64,000 nt of DNA from Streptomyces griseoloalbus (GTDB taxonomy: Bacteria; Actinomycetota; Actinomycetes; Streptomycetales; Streptomycetaceae), in contig BMUD01000006.1 of the NCBI GenBank assembly GCA_014650015.1, positions 1 through 64,000 on the forward strand. The letters are read 5' to 3'. A program made the position numbers and the translations under genes. Under the pieces are notes generated by a model that saw only the letters and a program-made list of their open reading frames with translations, did not search any database and was not told the origin of the DNA. The number at the start of each line of letters is the position of its first letter. The first letter of the stretch is position 1. This document shows positions 58,163 through 64,000 of the stretch, one piece after another.

Positions 58163-58996
58163 ATGGTTGCCGAGGGTGCGGAGAACGACAGGACGGGTGG
58201 GGCCGGGGGTGCGGCGGACGAGTCGCGGCCGGTCGGCGGCGCGGTGCCCGCGAGTGATGCGGGTGGGGCCGCCGGGGAGGCGGCGCCCGCGCCTGCGGAT
58301 CCGCGGATCGCCGCGGCCGTGGCCGCTGCGGAGGCGGCCGGGCCGCAGGGCGGCGAGTCCGTCCGCATCGACAGCTGGATCTGGTCGGTGCGCCTGGTCA
58401 AGACGCGGTCCCTCGGCGCCGCCGCCTGCCGGGGCGGTCATGTGCGGCTGAACGGGGAGCGGGTCAAGCCCGCGCACTCCGTCCGCGTCGGCGACGAGGT
58501 GCGCCTGCGGCACGAGAACCGGGAGCGGGTCGTCGTCGTCAAGCGGCTGATCCGTAAGCGGGTCGGCGCCCCGGTGGCCGCTCAGTGCTACATCGACAAC
58601 TCGCCGCCGCCTCCGCCGCGTGAGGCCGTCGCTCCGGCCGGTGTCCGTGACCGCGGCGCGGGCCGCCCGACCAAGCGCGACCGCCGGGAACTCGAACGTC
58701 TGCGCGGGCTGGGTGGACCGGGTGGCTTCGGCAGCCCGGGCGGACCCGGTGGGCCGGGCGGGCTCGGCGGCCCGAGTGGACCCGGTGGTCCGGGTGGCCG
58801 GGGCGCCGCGCCCGGTGATGCCGGTGGCCGCGGCGGGACCGCTGGGACGGGTGGGCGTGGCGGAGGTGCGGGCAGGTCCCGTGATCGTGGCGGAGCGGCC
58901 GGCGGGACCGGTGGTCGTGGCGGGTCCGGCGGCCGAGGTGCGAAGGGTGGCGGCAGGTCCCGTGGTGGAGGATCCGGCGGTACGGCACGGTCGTGA
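58163..58996 (+). CDS. S4-domain RNA-binding protein (Hsp15-like) with Gly/Arg-rich tail
   Basis: A 277-residue three-part protein. Residues 1-65 are Ala/Gly/Glu-rich and probably disordered. Residues ~66-150 are an S4 RNA-binding domain of the Hsp15 type: VRIDSWIWSVRLVKTRSLGAAACRGGHVRLNGERVKPAHSVRVGDEVRLRHENRERVVVVKRL, which in E. coli Hsp15 binds stalled 50S subunits with nascent chains. After a short basic part (GRPTKRDRRELERLRGL), the last ~95 residues are a low-complexity GGPGG/GGRGG tail ending RSRGGGSGGTARS. The tail is like RGG-type RNA-binding tails. A leaderless start is likely. Confidence 0.88.
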   Translation: MVAEGAENDRTGGAGGAADESRPVGGAVPASDAGGAAGEAAPAPADPRIAAAVAAAEAAGPQGGESVRIDSWIWSVRLVKTRSLGAAACRGGHVRLNGERVKPAHSVRVGDEVRLRHENRERVVVVKRLIRKRVGAPVAAQCYIDNSPPPPPREAVAPAGVRDRGAGRPTKRDRRELERLRGLGGPGGFGSPGGPGGPGGLGGPSGPGGPGGRGAAPGDAGGRGGTAGTGGRGGGAGRSRDRGGAAGGTGGRGGSGGRGAKGGGRSRGGGSGGTARS

Positions 58997-59186
58997 CCGC
59001 GCGCCGGCCCGGGGGCCCGCGAGACGCTCCCTCCCCTCCCCCGCCACGTGGCCGCGACCGGAACGATGTCGGTGGGAGCTGAGACACGCCTCCTCCCGGC
59101 GGTCGACGGAACGCTGTCAGCGACCACAGGGATGGACCGTCCCCCGCCCGCGAACTCATCGCCGTCCGGGGCGGATTCGGCGCTGC

Positions 59187-59885
59187 TCAGCCGCCGGCCA
59201 CCGGCACCGCCCTCACCCACGTCCTGTCCTCCGTCAGATACCGGTCCACTCTCAACCCCGCCTCCCCCAGCGCCTCCTCGAACTGTTCCCTCGTCAGCGG
59301 CCGCGCCCGGAACGTCTGCGTCCAGACCGCGTCCGGGAACACGTACTCCGCGTGCACCGAGTTGACCCCGTCGCCGACCGGCTCCGCCGACAGGATCCGC
59401 ACGGTGAAGCCCGCCGGGTCCACCCGCTCACGCGGCACATGGGTGTGGTAGTCCTCGCCCTCCCGCTGGATCAGCACGCATCCGCCCTCCGCCAGATGCC
59501 GCACGCACGTGCGCAGCATGCCCCGCCGCACCTCGGCGTCCCCTGCGTGCACCAGGAAGGAGGCGAGCAGCACCACGTCGAAGGTCTCGCCCAGGTCGAG
59601 CTTCTCTATGGGGCGGCATATCGTCCGCGCCCCGCGCACGCGCTCCAGCATCTCGGCGGACTCGTCCACCGCTGTGACCTCGAAGCCGCGCTCCAGCAGC
59701 GCGTGGGTCATCCGTCCCACTCCGCTGCCCAGCTCCAGCACACGGGCCCCCGCCGGCACCGCGGCGGCGATGATGTCCGGCTCCGCCCCGACGGGCAGCC
59801 GCGAGTAGAGCTCCACCGCGCAGCCGTCCGGGGTGATCGCGCCGGGTCCCGTCCCCTCGTACCCCTCACGCATTCTCAGTTCCAT
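59187..59885 (-). CDS. class I SAM-dependent methyltransferase
   Basis: A 232-residue methyltransferase. Motif I is ARVLELGSGVGRMTHALLERG, followed by VTAVDESAEMLERV and FDVVLLASFLVHAGD, with a post-II segment LAEGGCVLIQREGEDYHTH. No substrate is evident; the size and motifs suit small-molecule methylation. ATG 59885 is chosen; ATG 59873 is possible. It is divergent from the DUF6343 gene and the ends of the two upstream regions are short. Confidence 0.85.
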   Translation of the reverse strand: MELRMREGYEGTGPGAITPDGCAVELYSRLPVGAEPDIIAAAVPAGARVLELGSGVGRMTHALLERGFEVTAVDESAEMLERVRGARTICRPIEKLDLGETFDVVLLASFLVHAGDAEVRRGMLRTCVRHLAEGGCVLIQREGEDYHTHVPRERVDPAGFTVRILSAEPVGDGVNSVHAEYVFPDAVWTQTFRARPLTREQFEEALGEAGLRVDRYLTEDRTWVRAVPVAGG

Positions 59886-60034
59886 GCCCGTCGAACGGAC
59901 CGCGTCCGCACACCCGTTCCCACCCACCGCAGGTTCACCCGATCGAGTGAGTGCCGGTAGCGGGCGGTGAACCACTCCGTTCCGGGAACCCGGATCCAGG
60001 CAGCCGTACGTCGCCGGCGGGAGTGGTGATCGTG

Positions 60035-60298
60035 ATGCGTACGGGCAGTGAGCCGACGACCGCGCGCAGTGCGCTGCGGATGCGGTTCTGGCTGAGCGTG
60101 TGGGGGGTGGTCTGGACGGTGGCCGGGACGGCGGCGTTCGCGATCGCGGGGCATCCGGGCTGGGCGCTCGTCTGCGGGCTGCTGTGGCTGCTCGTCACGG
60201 TCGACCTGGTCGTCGTCCTCCGGCACATCCGCCAGGGGCCGCACTACCAGCCGGGTCCCGACGTCCCGCCGTACCAGCCCCCGGAGAGCCGGCCGTAG
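60035..60298 (+). CDS. DUF6343-type small membrane protein
   Basis: An 87-residue protein with the opening MRTGSEPTTARSALRMRFWL, two membrane helices (VWGVVWTVAGTAAFAIAG; GWALVCGLLWLLVTVDLVVV) and a Pro-rich cytoplasmic tail (RHIRQGPHYQPGPDVPPY). This is a conserved Streptomyces protein of unknown role. I choose ATG 60035, with GGTGA 5 nt ahead; the longer frame from 59951 is not conserved. It is convergent with the TPR gene. Confidence 0.78.
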   Translation: MRTGSEPTTARSALRMRFWLSVWGVVWTVAGTAAFAIAGHPGWALVCGLLWLLVTVDLVVVLRHIRQGPHYQPGPDVPPYQPPESRP

Positions 60299-60323
60299 CC
60301 GGGACGAGGGCGGGCGCGGGCCG

Positions 60324-60704
60324 TCACGCTTCGAAGCGGGCCGCCTTCAGGTACTCCGGGTTCGGGTCCAGCGCGGCCGCCAGCCGGAAGTGGCGCTTGG
60401 CCGGGTGGGGTCGGCCCTGACGCTGATAGGTGCGGGCGAGCGCGAAGTGGGCGAAGGCGTTGTCCGGCTCGCGCTCCAGGACGAGGGAGAACTCGAGCTC
60501 GGCGGGCCGCAGCTGGGCCGCCGCGAAGAAGGCACGTGCGCGCAGCAGCCGTGCGGCGGTGTTCTCGGGGTGGACGTCGATGACACCGTCGAGCAGCTTC
60601 ACCGCGCCCCGCGGGTCCCGCGAGGCGAGCAGGTGCTCGGCGGCACGGAAGTCGATGACATGCGTCTCCGGCGTACGTCCGGTCGAACCACTGGTCTCGG
60701 GCAC
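60324..60704 (-). CDS. TPR-repeat protein
   Basis: A 126-residue protein of tetratricopeptide repeats: helices starting FRAAEHLLASRDPRGAVKLLDG, then TAARLLRARAFFAAAQLRPAE, FAHFALARTYQRQGRPHPAKRHFRLAAALDPN. It should act as a binding scaffold. GTG 60704 has AAGGGAAGGA 7 nt upstream. It lies downstream of coaE by 50 bp on the same strand and may share its transcript. Confidence 0.85.
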   Translation of the reverse strand: MPETSGSTGRTPETHVIDFRAAEHLLASRDPRGAVKLLDGVIDVHPENTAARLLRARAFFAAAQLRPAELEFSLVLEREPDNAFAHFALARTYQRQGRPHPAKRHFRLAAALDPNPEYLKAARFEA

Positions 60705-60754
60705 GGCGACATCCTTCCCTTGCTGAAGGAGTTCAACGCGCTGTCCGGGGGCTG

Positions 60755-61384
60755 CTATTCCTGCTGCTCCCGCGGGGACTTCGCGGGCGTCCGTGCCCTG
60801 CGGACGAGCTCGGCCCACACCTCCTGGACGCGCTGTTCCAGCTCGTCGAGGGGGACGTCGTTGTCGATGACGATGTCGGCGATCTCCCGGCGCTGCTCGC
60901 GTGTCGCCTGGGCGGCCATCCGCGCCCGTGCGTCCTCCTCGCTCATCCCGCGCCGGCCCATGAGCCGGTCGAGCTGCGTCTCGGGGCGCACGTCGACGAC
61001 GATCACGAGGTCGTAGAGGCCGGCGAGGCCGTTCTCCGTGAGGAGGGGGACGTCGTGGATCACGACGGCGTCCTCGGCGGCAGCCTCCTCCAGTTCCCGG
61101 GAGCGGGCGCCCACCAGGGGGTGGACGATCGAGTTCAGGACGGCCAGTTTCTCCCGGTCGGCGAAGACGATGGAGCCCAGCCTGGGCCGGTCGAGACTGC
61201 CGCCTTCGGTGAGGACCTCCTCACCGAAGGCGTCCACGACCGCCGCCAGGCCGGGCGTCCCCGGTGCGACGACCTCACGCGCGATGCGGTCGGCGTCGAT
61301 CAGTACGGCTCCGCACTCGACGAGCAGCCGCGACACCTCGCTCTTGCCGGCGCCGATCCCGCCGGTCAAACCCACTGTCAGCAT
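60755..61384 (-). CDS. coaE: dephospho-CoA kinase
   Basis: It performs the last step of coenzyme A synthesis, phosphorylating the 3'-hydroxyl of dephospho-CoA. The 209-residue protein is full length: Walker [34 protein letters not shown] (the catalytic Asp), [35 protein letters not shown] and the lid region [19 protein letters not shown] with its Arg residues. ATG 61384 has no ribosome-binding site; TAGGCT lies 7 nt before it. It is close to rpsA, a common actinobacterial arrangement. Confidence 0.96.
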   Translation of the reverse strand: MLTVGLTGGIGAGKSEVSRLLVECGAVLIDADRIAREVVAPGTPGLAAVVDAFGEEVLTEGGSLDRPRLGSIVFADREKLAVLNSIVHPLVGARSRELEEAAAEDAVVIHDVPLLTENGLAGLYDLVIVVDVRPETQLDRLMGRRGMSEEDARARMAAQATREQRREIADIVIDNDVPLDELEQRVQEVWAELVRRARTPAKSPREQQE

Positions 61385-61391
61385 GGTTGGC

Positions 61392-61397
61392 AGCCTA
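61392..61397 (-). promoter_or_regulatory. -10 element for leaderless coaE promoter
   Basis: TAGGCT on the minus strand ends 7 nt before the coaE ATG and no Shine-Dalgarno is present. Confidence 0.5.
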
Positions 61398-61458
61398 GGG
61401 TCCGTCCGACCCCGCCCGGCGGCAGGGTCCCGCCGGACCCGGCCGGGGTCCGTCCTGG

Positions 61459-61521
61459 TAGGGCCTGTCTGACGATTCGCGTCGTCGCCCGAGGCAGGCG
61501 GGAATCGTCAGACAGGCCCTA
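61459..61521. repeat. 63-bp palindromic element, perfect 20-bp inverted repeats
   Basis: The arms 61459-61478 (TAGGGCCTGTCTGACGATTC) and 61502-61521 are perfect inverted copies around a 23-bp centre. The outer ends are TA/TA and the right arm contains the stop codon of the PAC2 gene. It will act as a transcription terminator. Its long, non-GC-extreme arms starting GGGCCTGTC also look like the terminal inverted repeats of a small non-autonomous element (MITE). Confidence 0.8.
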
Positions 61522-62457
61522 GCCGTCCCCCTCGCGCTCCGCCAGGAACCGCTCGAACTCGCGGCCGATCTCGTCCGCCGACGGGATCTCCACCGGTTCG
61601 GCGAGCATGTTGCCCCGGGTCTCCGCGCCCGCGGCGGCGTCGTACTGGTGCTCGAGGCCCTGGACGAGGGCGGTGAGTTCGTCGTCGCCCTCCTGGATCT
61701 GGCGGTCGATCTCGGTCTGGGTGCGGTGGGCGTCGGTGCGCAGGGCGTGCGCGACGCCGGGCAGGACCAGTCCGGTGGCGGCTGTGACCGCCTCCAGCGC
61801 GGTCAGTGCCGCGTCCGGGTACGGGGACCGCGCGATGTAGTGCGGCACGTGCGCGGCGACGCCCAGGACGTCGTGGCCGGCCTGCATGAGCCGGTACTCG
61901 ACGAGGGCCTCGGCGCTGCCGGGGACCTGCGCCTCGTCGAAGACGCTGCTGGTCGCCGGGACGAGGTCGGTGCGATTGCCGTGCGGGGTGATGCCGACGG
62001 GCCGGGTGTGCGGCACGCCCATGGGGATGCCGTGGAAGTTCACCGACAGGCGGACGCCGAGCCGCTCCACGATCTGCTGGACGGCGGCGGCGAAGCGCTC
62101 CCACTCCACGTCCGGTTCGGGCCCCGAGAGCAGCAGGAAGGGGGCTCCCGTGGCGTCCTGGACGAGGCGCACCTCGATCGCGGGCACGTCGTAGTCGCTC
62201 CAGCGGTCGCGGGTGAAGGTCAGCAGCGGGCGCCGGGCGCGGTAGTCGACGAGCCGGTCGTGGTCGAACCGGGCGACGACCTGGTGGGGCAGCGAGTCGA
62301 GCAGCCGGTCGACGATCTGGTCCCCGGTCTCGCCCGCGTCAATGTATCCGTCGAAGTGGTAGAGCATGACAAGTCCGGCCGATTCCTGGGCGAGCGCCAT
62401 GTCGACGACGCCGAGCCCCTTCGGCTCCCATGCGTACAAACCCTGCGGATCAAGCAC
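61519..62457 (-). CDS. PAC2-family protein
   Basis: A 312-residue protein of the PAC2 (proteasome-assembly-chaperone-like) family, common in actinobacteria, where it is conserved as one of two PAC2 paralogues. Visible parts are [60 protein letters not shown] and [29 protein letters not shown] 62457 has GGAGGAG 8 nt upstream; the open frame to 62730 is repeat-derived. Actinobacteria with proteasomes use such proteins, but a direct role is not shown. Its stop codon lies inside the palindromic element. Confidence 0.87.
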   Translation of the reverse strand: MLDPQGLYAWEPKGLGVVDMALAQESAGLVMLYHFDGYIDAGETGDQIVDRLLDSLPHQVVARFDHDRLVDYRARRPLLTFTRDRWSDYDVPAIEVRLVQDATGAPFLLLSGPEPDVEWERFAAAVQQIVERLGVRLSVNFHGIPMGVPHTRPVGITPHGNRTDLVPATSSVFDEAQVPGSAEALVEYRLMQAGHDVLGVAAHVPHYIARSPYPDAALTALEAVTAATGLVLPGVAHALRTDAHRTQTEIDRQIQEGDDELTALVQGLEHQYDAAAGAETRGNMLAEPVEIPSADEIGREFERFLAEREGDG

Positions 62458-62579
62458 AGTGACCGCTCCTCCTCGTGTTCGTACTGCACAACGTGGCACG
62501 CGGCACCGACATTCCCAGGCGCGGGCAACTCCCTCAGGTGGCAGGCCCTCTCGAACGGCGCCGGGCATCGCCCGCAGGG

Positions 62580-62671
62580 GCGCGGGGCGGCGCCCCGGGG
62601 GTGCGGGGCGGCTCCCCGGGGGTGCGGGGCGGCTCCCCAGGGGTGCGGGGCGGCTCCCCGGGGGTGCGGGG
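62580..62671. repeat. 21-bp tandem repeat, four full units
   Basis: The unit GTGCGGGGCGGCTCCCCGGG (plus one G) occurs at 62580, 62601, 62622 and 62643, with a partial fifth. Each unit contains its own small GGGG-CGGCT-CCCC hairpin. The tract lies in the gene-free gap (62458-62793) between the PAC2 gene and rpsA. Confidence 0.9.
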
Positions 62672-62731
62672 ACCTGCGCGACAAGCCACCGCCGGCCCGC
62701 AGGCGACCCACGACCCCCGCAGGGCAGCACT

Positions 62732-62763
62732 GAGGGGCCGCACCTCGAAAGGTACGGCCCCTC
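62732..62763 (-). terminator. terminator of rpsA
   Basis: GAGGGGCCGCACCT (62732-62745) pairs with the segment 62750-62763 around a CGAA tetraloop, with one mismatch. It lies 31 bp past the rpsA stop. Confidence 0.8.
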
Positions 62764-62793
62764 GGTTACAGGCTGAGCCTCAGCGGCGAGCGA

Positions 62794-64000
62794 TCAGCTC
62801 TGGCCGCCGGCCAGCTTCTCGCGCAGCGCGGCCAGCGCCTCGTCCGAAGCCAGCGCGCCGGAGTTGTCGGCACCCTCGGAGGAGTACGAACCACCACCGG
62901 ACGCGGCCGGAGCCGCACCCGCCACGTCGGTACCCTCGGCAGCGGCCTTCTCGTCCGCCTCGCGGGACTTGATGACCTGCGCCTGGTGCTGCTCGAAGCG
63001 CTGCTGCGCCTCGGCGTACTGGGTCTCCCACGCCTCGCGCTGGGTCTCGTAGCCCTCGAGCCAGTCGTTGGTCTCGGGGTCGAAGCCCTCGGGGTAGATG
63101 TAGTTGCCCTGGTCGTCGTAGGACGCGGCCATGCCGTACAGGGTCGGGTCGAACTCGACCGTCGCCGGGTCGGCACCGAAGGCCTCGTTGGCCTGCTTCA
63201 GCGAGAGGCTGATGCGGCGGCGCTCGAGGTCGATGTCGATGACCTTGACGAAGATCTCGTCGTTGACCTGGACGACCTGCTCCGGGATCTCCACGTGGCG
63301 CTCGGCCAGCTCGGAGATGTGGACCAGACCCTCGATGCCCTCGTCCACGCGGACGAACGCACCGAACGGAACCAGCTTCGTGACCTTACCGGGCACGACC
63401 TGGCCGATCTGGTGGGTGCGGGCGAACTGCTGCCACGGGTCTTCCTGGGTCGCCTTCAGCGACAGGGAGACACGCTCGCGGTCCATGTCGACGTCGAGGA
63501 CCTCGACGGTGACTTCCTGGCCGACCTCGACAACCTCGGACGGGTGGTCGATGTGCTTCCAGGAGAGCTCGGAGACGTGGACCAGGCCGTCGACGCCACC
63601 CAGGTCCACGAAGGCACCGAAGTTGACGATCGAGGAGACGACGCCGGACCGCACCTGACCCTTCTGGAGGGTGGTGAGGAAGGTCTGGCGGACCTCGGAC
63701 TGGGTCTGCTCCAGCCAGGCACGGCGGGACAGGACCACGTTGTTGCGGTTCTTGTCCAGCTCGATGATCTTGGCCTCGAGCTCCTTGCCCACGTAGGGCT
63801 GGAGGTCGCGAACGCGGCGCATCTCGACCAGGGAGGCCGGGAGGAAGCCACGGAGGCCGATGTCGAGGATGAGACCACCCTTGACGACCTCGATGACGGT
63901 ACCGGTGACGATCCCGTCCTCTTCCTTGATCTTCTCGATCGTGCCCCAGGCACGCTCGTACTGGGCGCGCTTCTTCGAGAGGATCAGGCGGCCTTCCTTG
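62794..64000 (-). CDS. rpsA: 30S ribosomal protein S1 (N-terminus beyond window)
   Basis: S1 binds mRNA on the small ribosomal subunit and helps unfold leaders during initiation. About 402 residues are present. S1/OB-fold repeats are visible: the end of one at VVKGGLILDIGLRGFLPASL, then GVVSSIVNFGAFVDLGGVDGLVHVSELSWKH and GKVTKLVPFGAFVRVDEGIEGLVHISELAERH. A C-terminal actinobacterial extension follows (YDDQGNYIYPEGFDPE, a helical stretch rich in Glu/Gln, and an Ala/Gly/Ser tail ending LREKLAGGQS). The product normally has four repeats and about 500 residues, so the start is off the right edge. Its presence is relevant to the many apparently leaderless genes here, which need no S1-assisted leader binding. 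Confidence 0.96.
   Translation of the reverse strand, partial: KEGRLILSKKRAQYERAWGTIEKIKEEDGIVTGTVIEVVKGGLILDIGLRGFLPASLVEMRRVRDLQPYVGKELEAKIIELDKNRNNVVLSRRAWLEQTQSEVRQTFLTTLQKGQVRSGVVSSIVNFGAFVDLGGVDGLVHVSELSWKHIDHPSEVVEVGQEVTVEVLDVDMDRERVSLSLKATQEDPWQQFARTHQIGQVVPGKVTKLVPFGAFVRVDEGIEGLVHISELAERHVEIPEQVVQVNDEIFVKVIDIDLERRRISLSLKQANEAFGADPATVEFDPTLYGMAASYDDQGNYIYPEGFDPETNDWLEGYETQREAWETQYAEAQQRFEQHQAQVIKSREADEKAAAEGTDVAGAAPAASGGGSYSSEGADNSGALASDEALAALREKLAGGQS

Overview
The window is high-GC actinobacterial chromosome and almost certainly comes from a Streptomyces. The signs are very strong third-position GC bias, many GTG starts, ATGA/GTGA start-stop overlaps, and marker genes such as whiA, an RbpA paralogue, XRE/DUF397 and HATPase regulators, DUF574-type methyltransferases and DUF6343. 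The order pgi, secG, tpiA, pgk, gap, whiA, yvcK, rapZ, uvrC, uvrA, uvrB, coaE, rpsA matches my memory of the core of the S. coelicolor chromosome (SCO194x to SCO1998); this is recall, not a search. I saw no rRNA, tRNA, CRISPR array, prophage or complete insertion sequence. Both ends cut genes: pgi on the left and rpsA on the right.

Region 1 (1-13034, all minus strand) is core metabolism and development. It holds pgi, an RbpA-family RNA polymerase-binding protein, secG, the glycolytic genes gap, pgk and tpiA, and a very large secreted M14 zinc carboxypeptidase. It ends with the tightly overlapped block uvrC-rapZ-yvcK-whiA, which couples DNA repair, nucleotide-sugar/RNA-binding regulators and the sporulation regulator WhiA. 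Region 2 (13035-24027) has a degenerate tandem repeat and a Rieske lipoprotein. A LacI regulator with a palindromic operator follows, translationally coupled to a PfkB sugar kinase. Then come uvrA with a histone-like tail, a mycothiol-dependent isomerase-family protein, a metallo-beta-lactamase hydrolase, aroQ, an S66 LD-carboxypeptidase and a CaCA antiporter.

Region 3 (24247-28274) is a Ter stress module: terC, a TerD protein fused to an FtsK-like domain, and a free TerD protein. The terC leader has every visible feature of a yybP-ykoY manganese riboswitch, including a switching helix that can hide the Shine-Dalgarno sequence. Region 4 (28408-40576) carries uvrB, an MHYT sensor, a secreted GDPD, an MGMT-type alkyltransferase, a VOC protein, the pseudouridine catabolic pair psuG-psuK, corA, a CBS protein, an atypical uridine-kinase-like protein with a 9-bp repeat upstream, and a stand-alone gltD.

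Region 5 (40633-50840) is accessory and typical of Streptomyces. It has a SAM methyltransferase, a whiJ-like regulatory locus (XRE, DUF397, anti-sigma-type HATPase and small proteins), a DUF899 protein, an amidohydrolase whose 3' end is repeated in tandem, an EEP phosphatase, a FUSC membrane protein, a HATPase remnant and a nucleotidyltransferase. Region 6 (51057-57806) has glpF-glpK without glpD, a formaldehyde-dehydrogenase-like enzyme, an internally deleted RidA coupled to a GNAT, a proline iminopeptidase with 3'-end repeats, and a family 5 uracil-DNA glycosylase. Region 7 (58163-64000) has a Gly/Arg-tailed S4 RNA-binding protein, a methyltransferase, DUF6343, a TPR protein, coaE, a PAC2 protein and rpsA.

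Many genes here lack a ribosome-binding site and instead have a TAnnnT hexamer ending 6-7 nt before the start codon, which predicts leaderless mRNAs. Short tandem repeats occur in many of the gaps, some clearly made from the 3' end of the adjacent gene.
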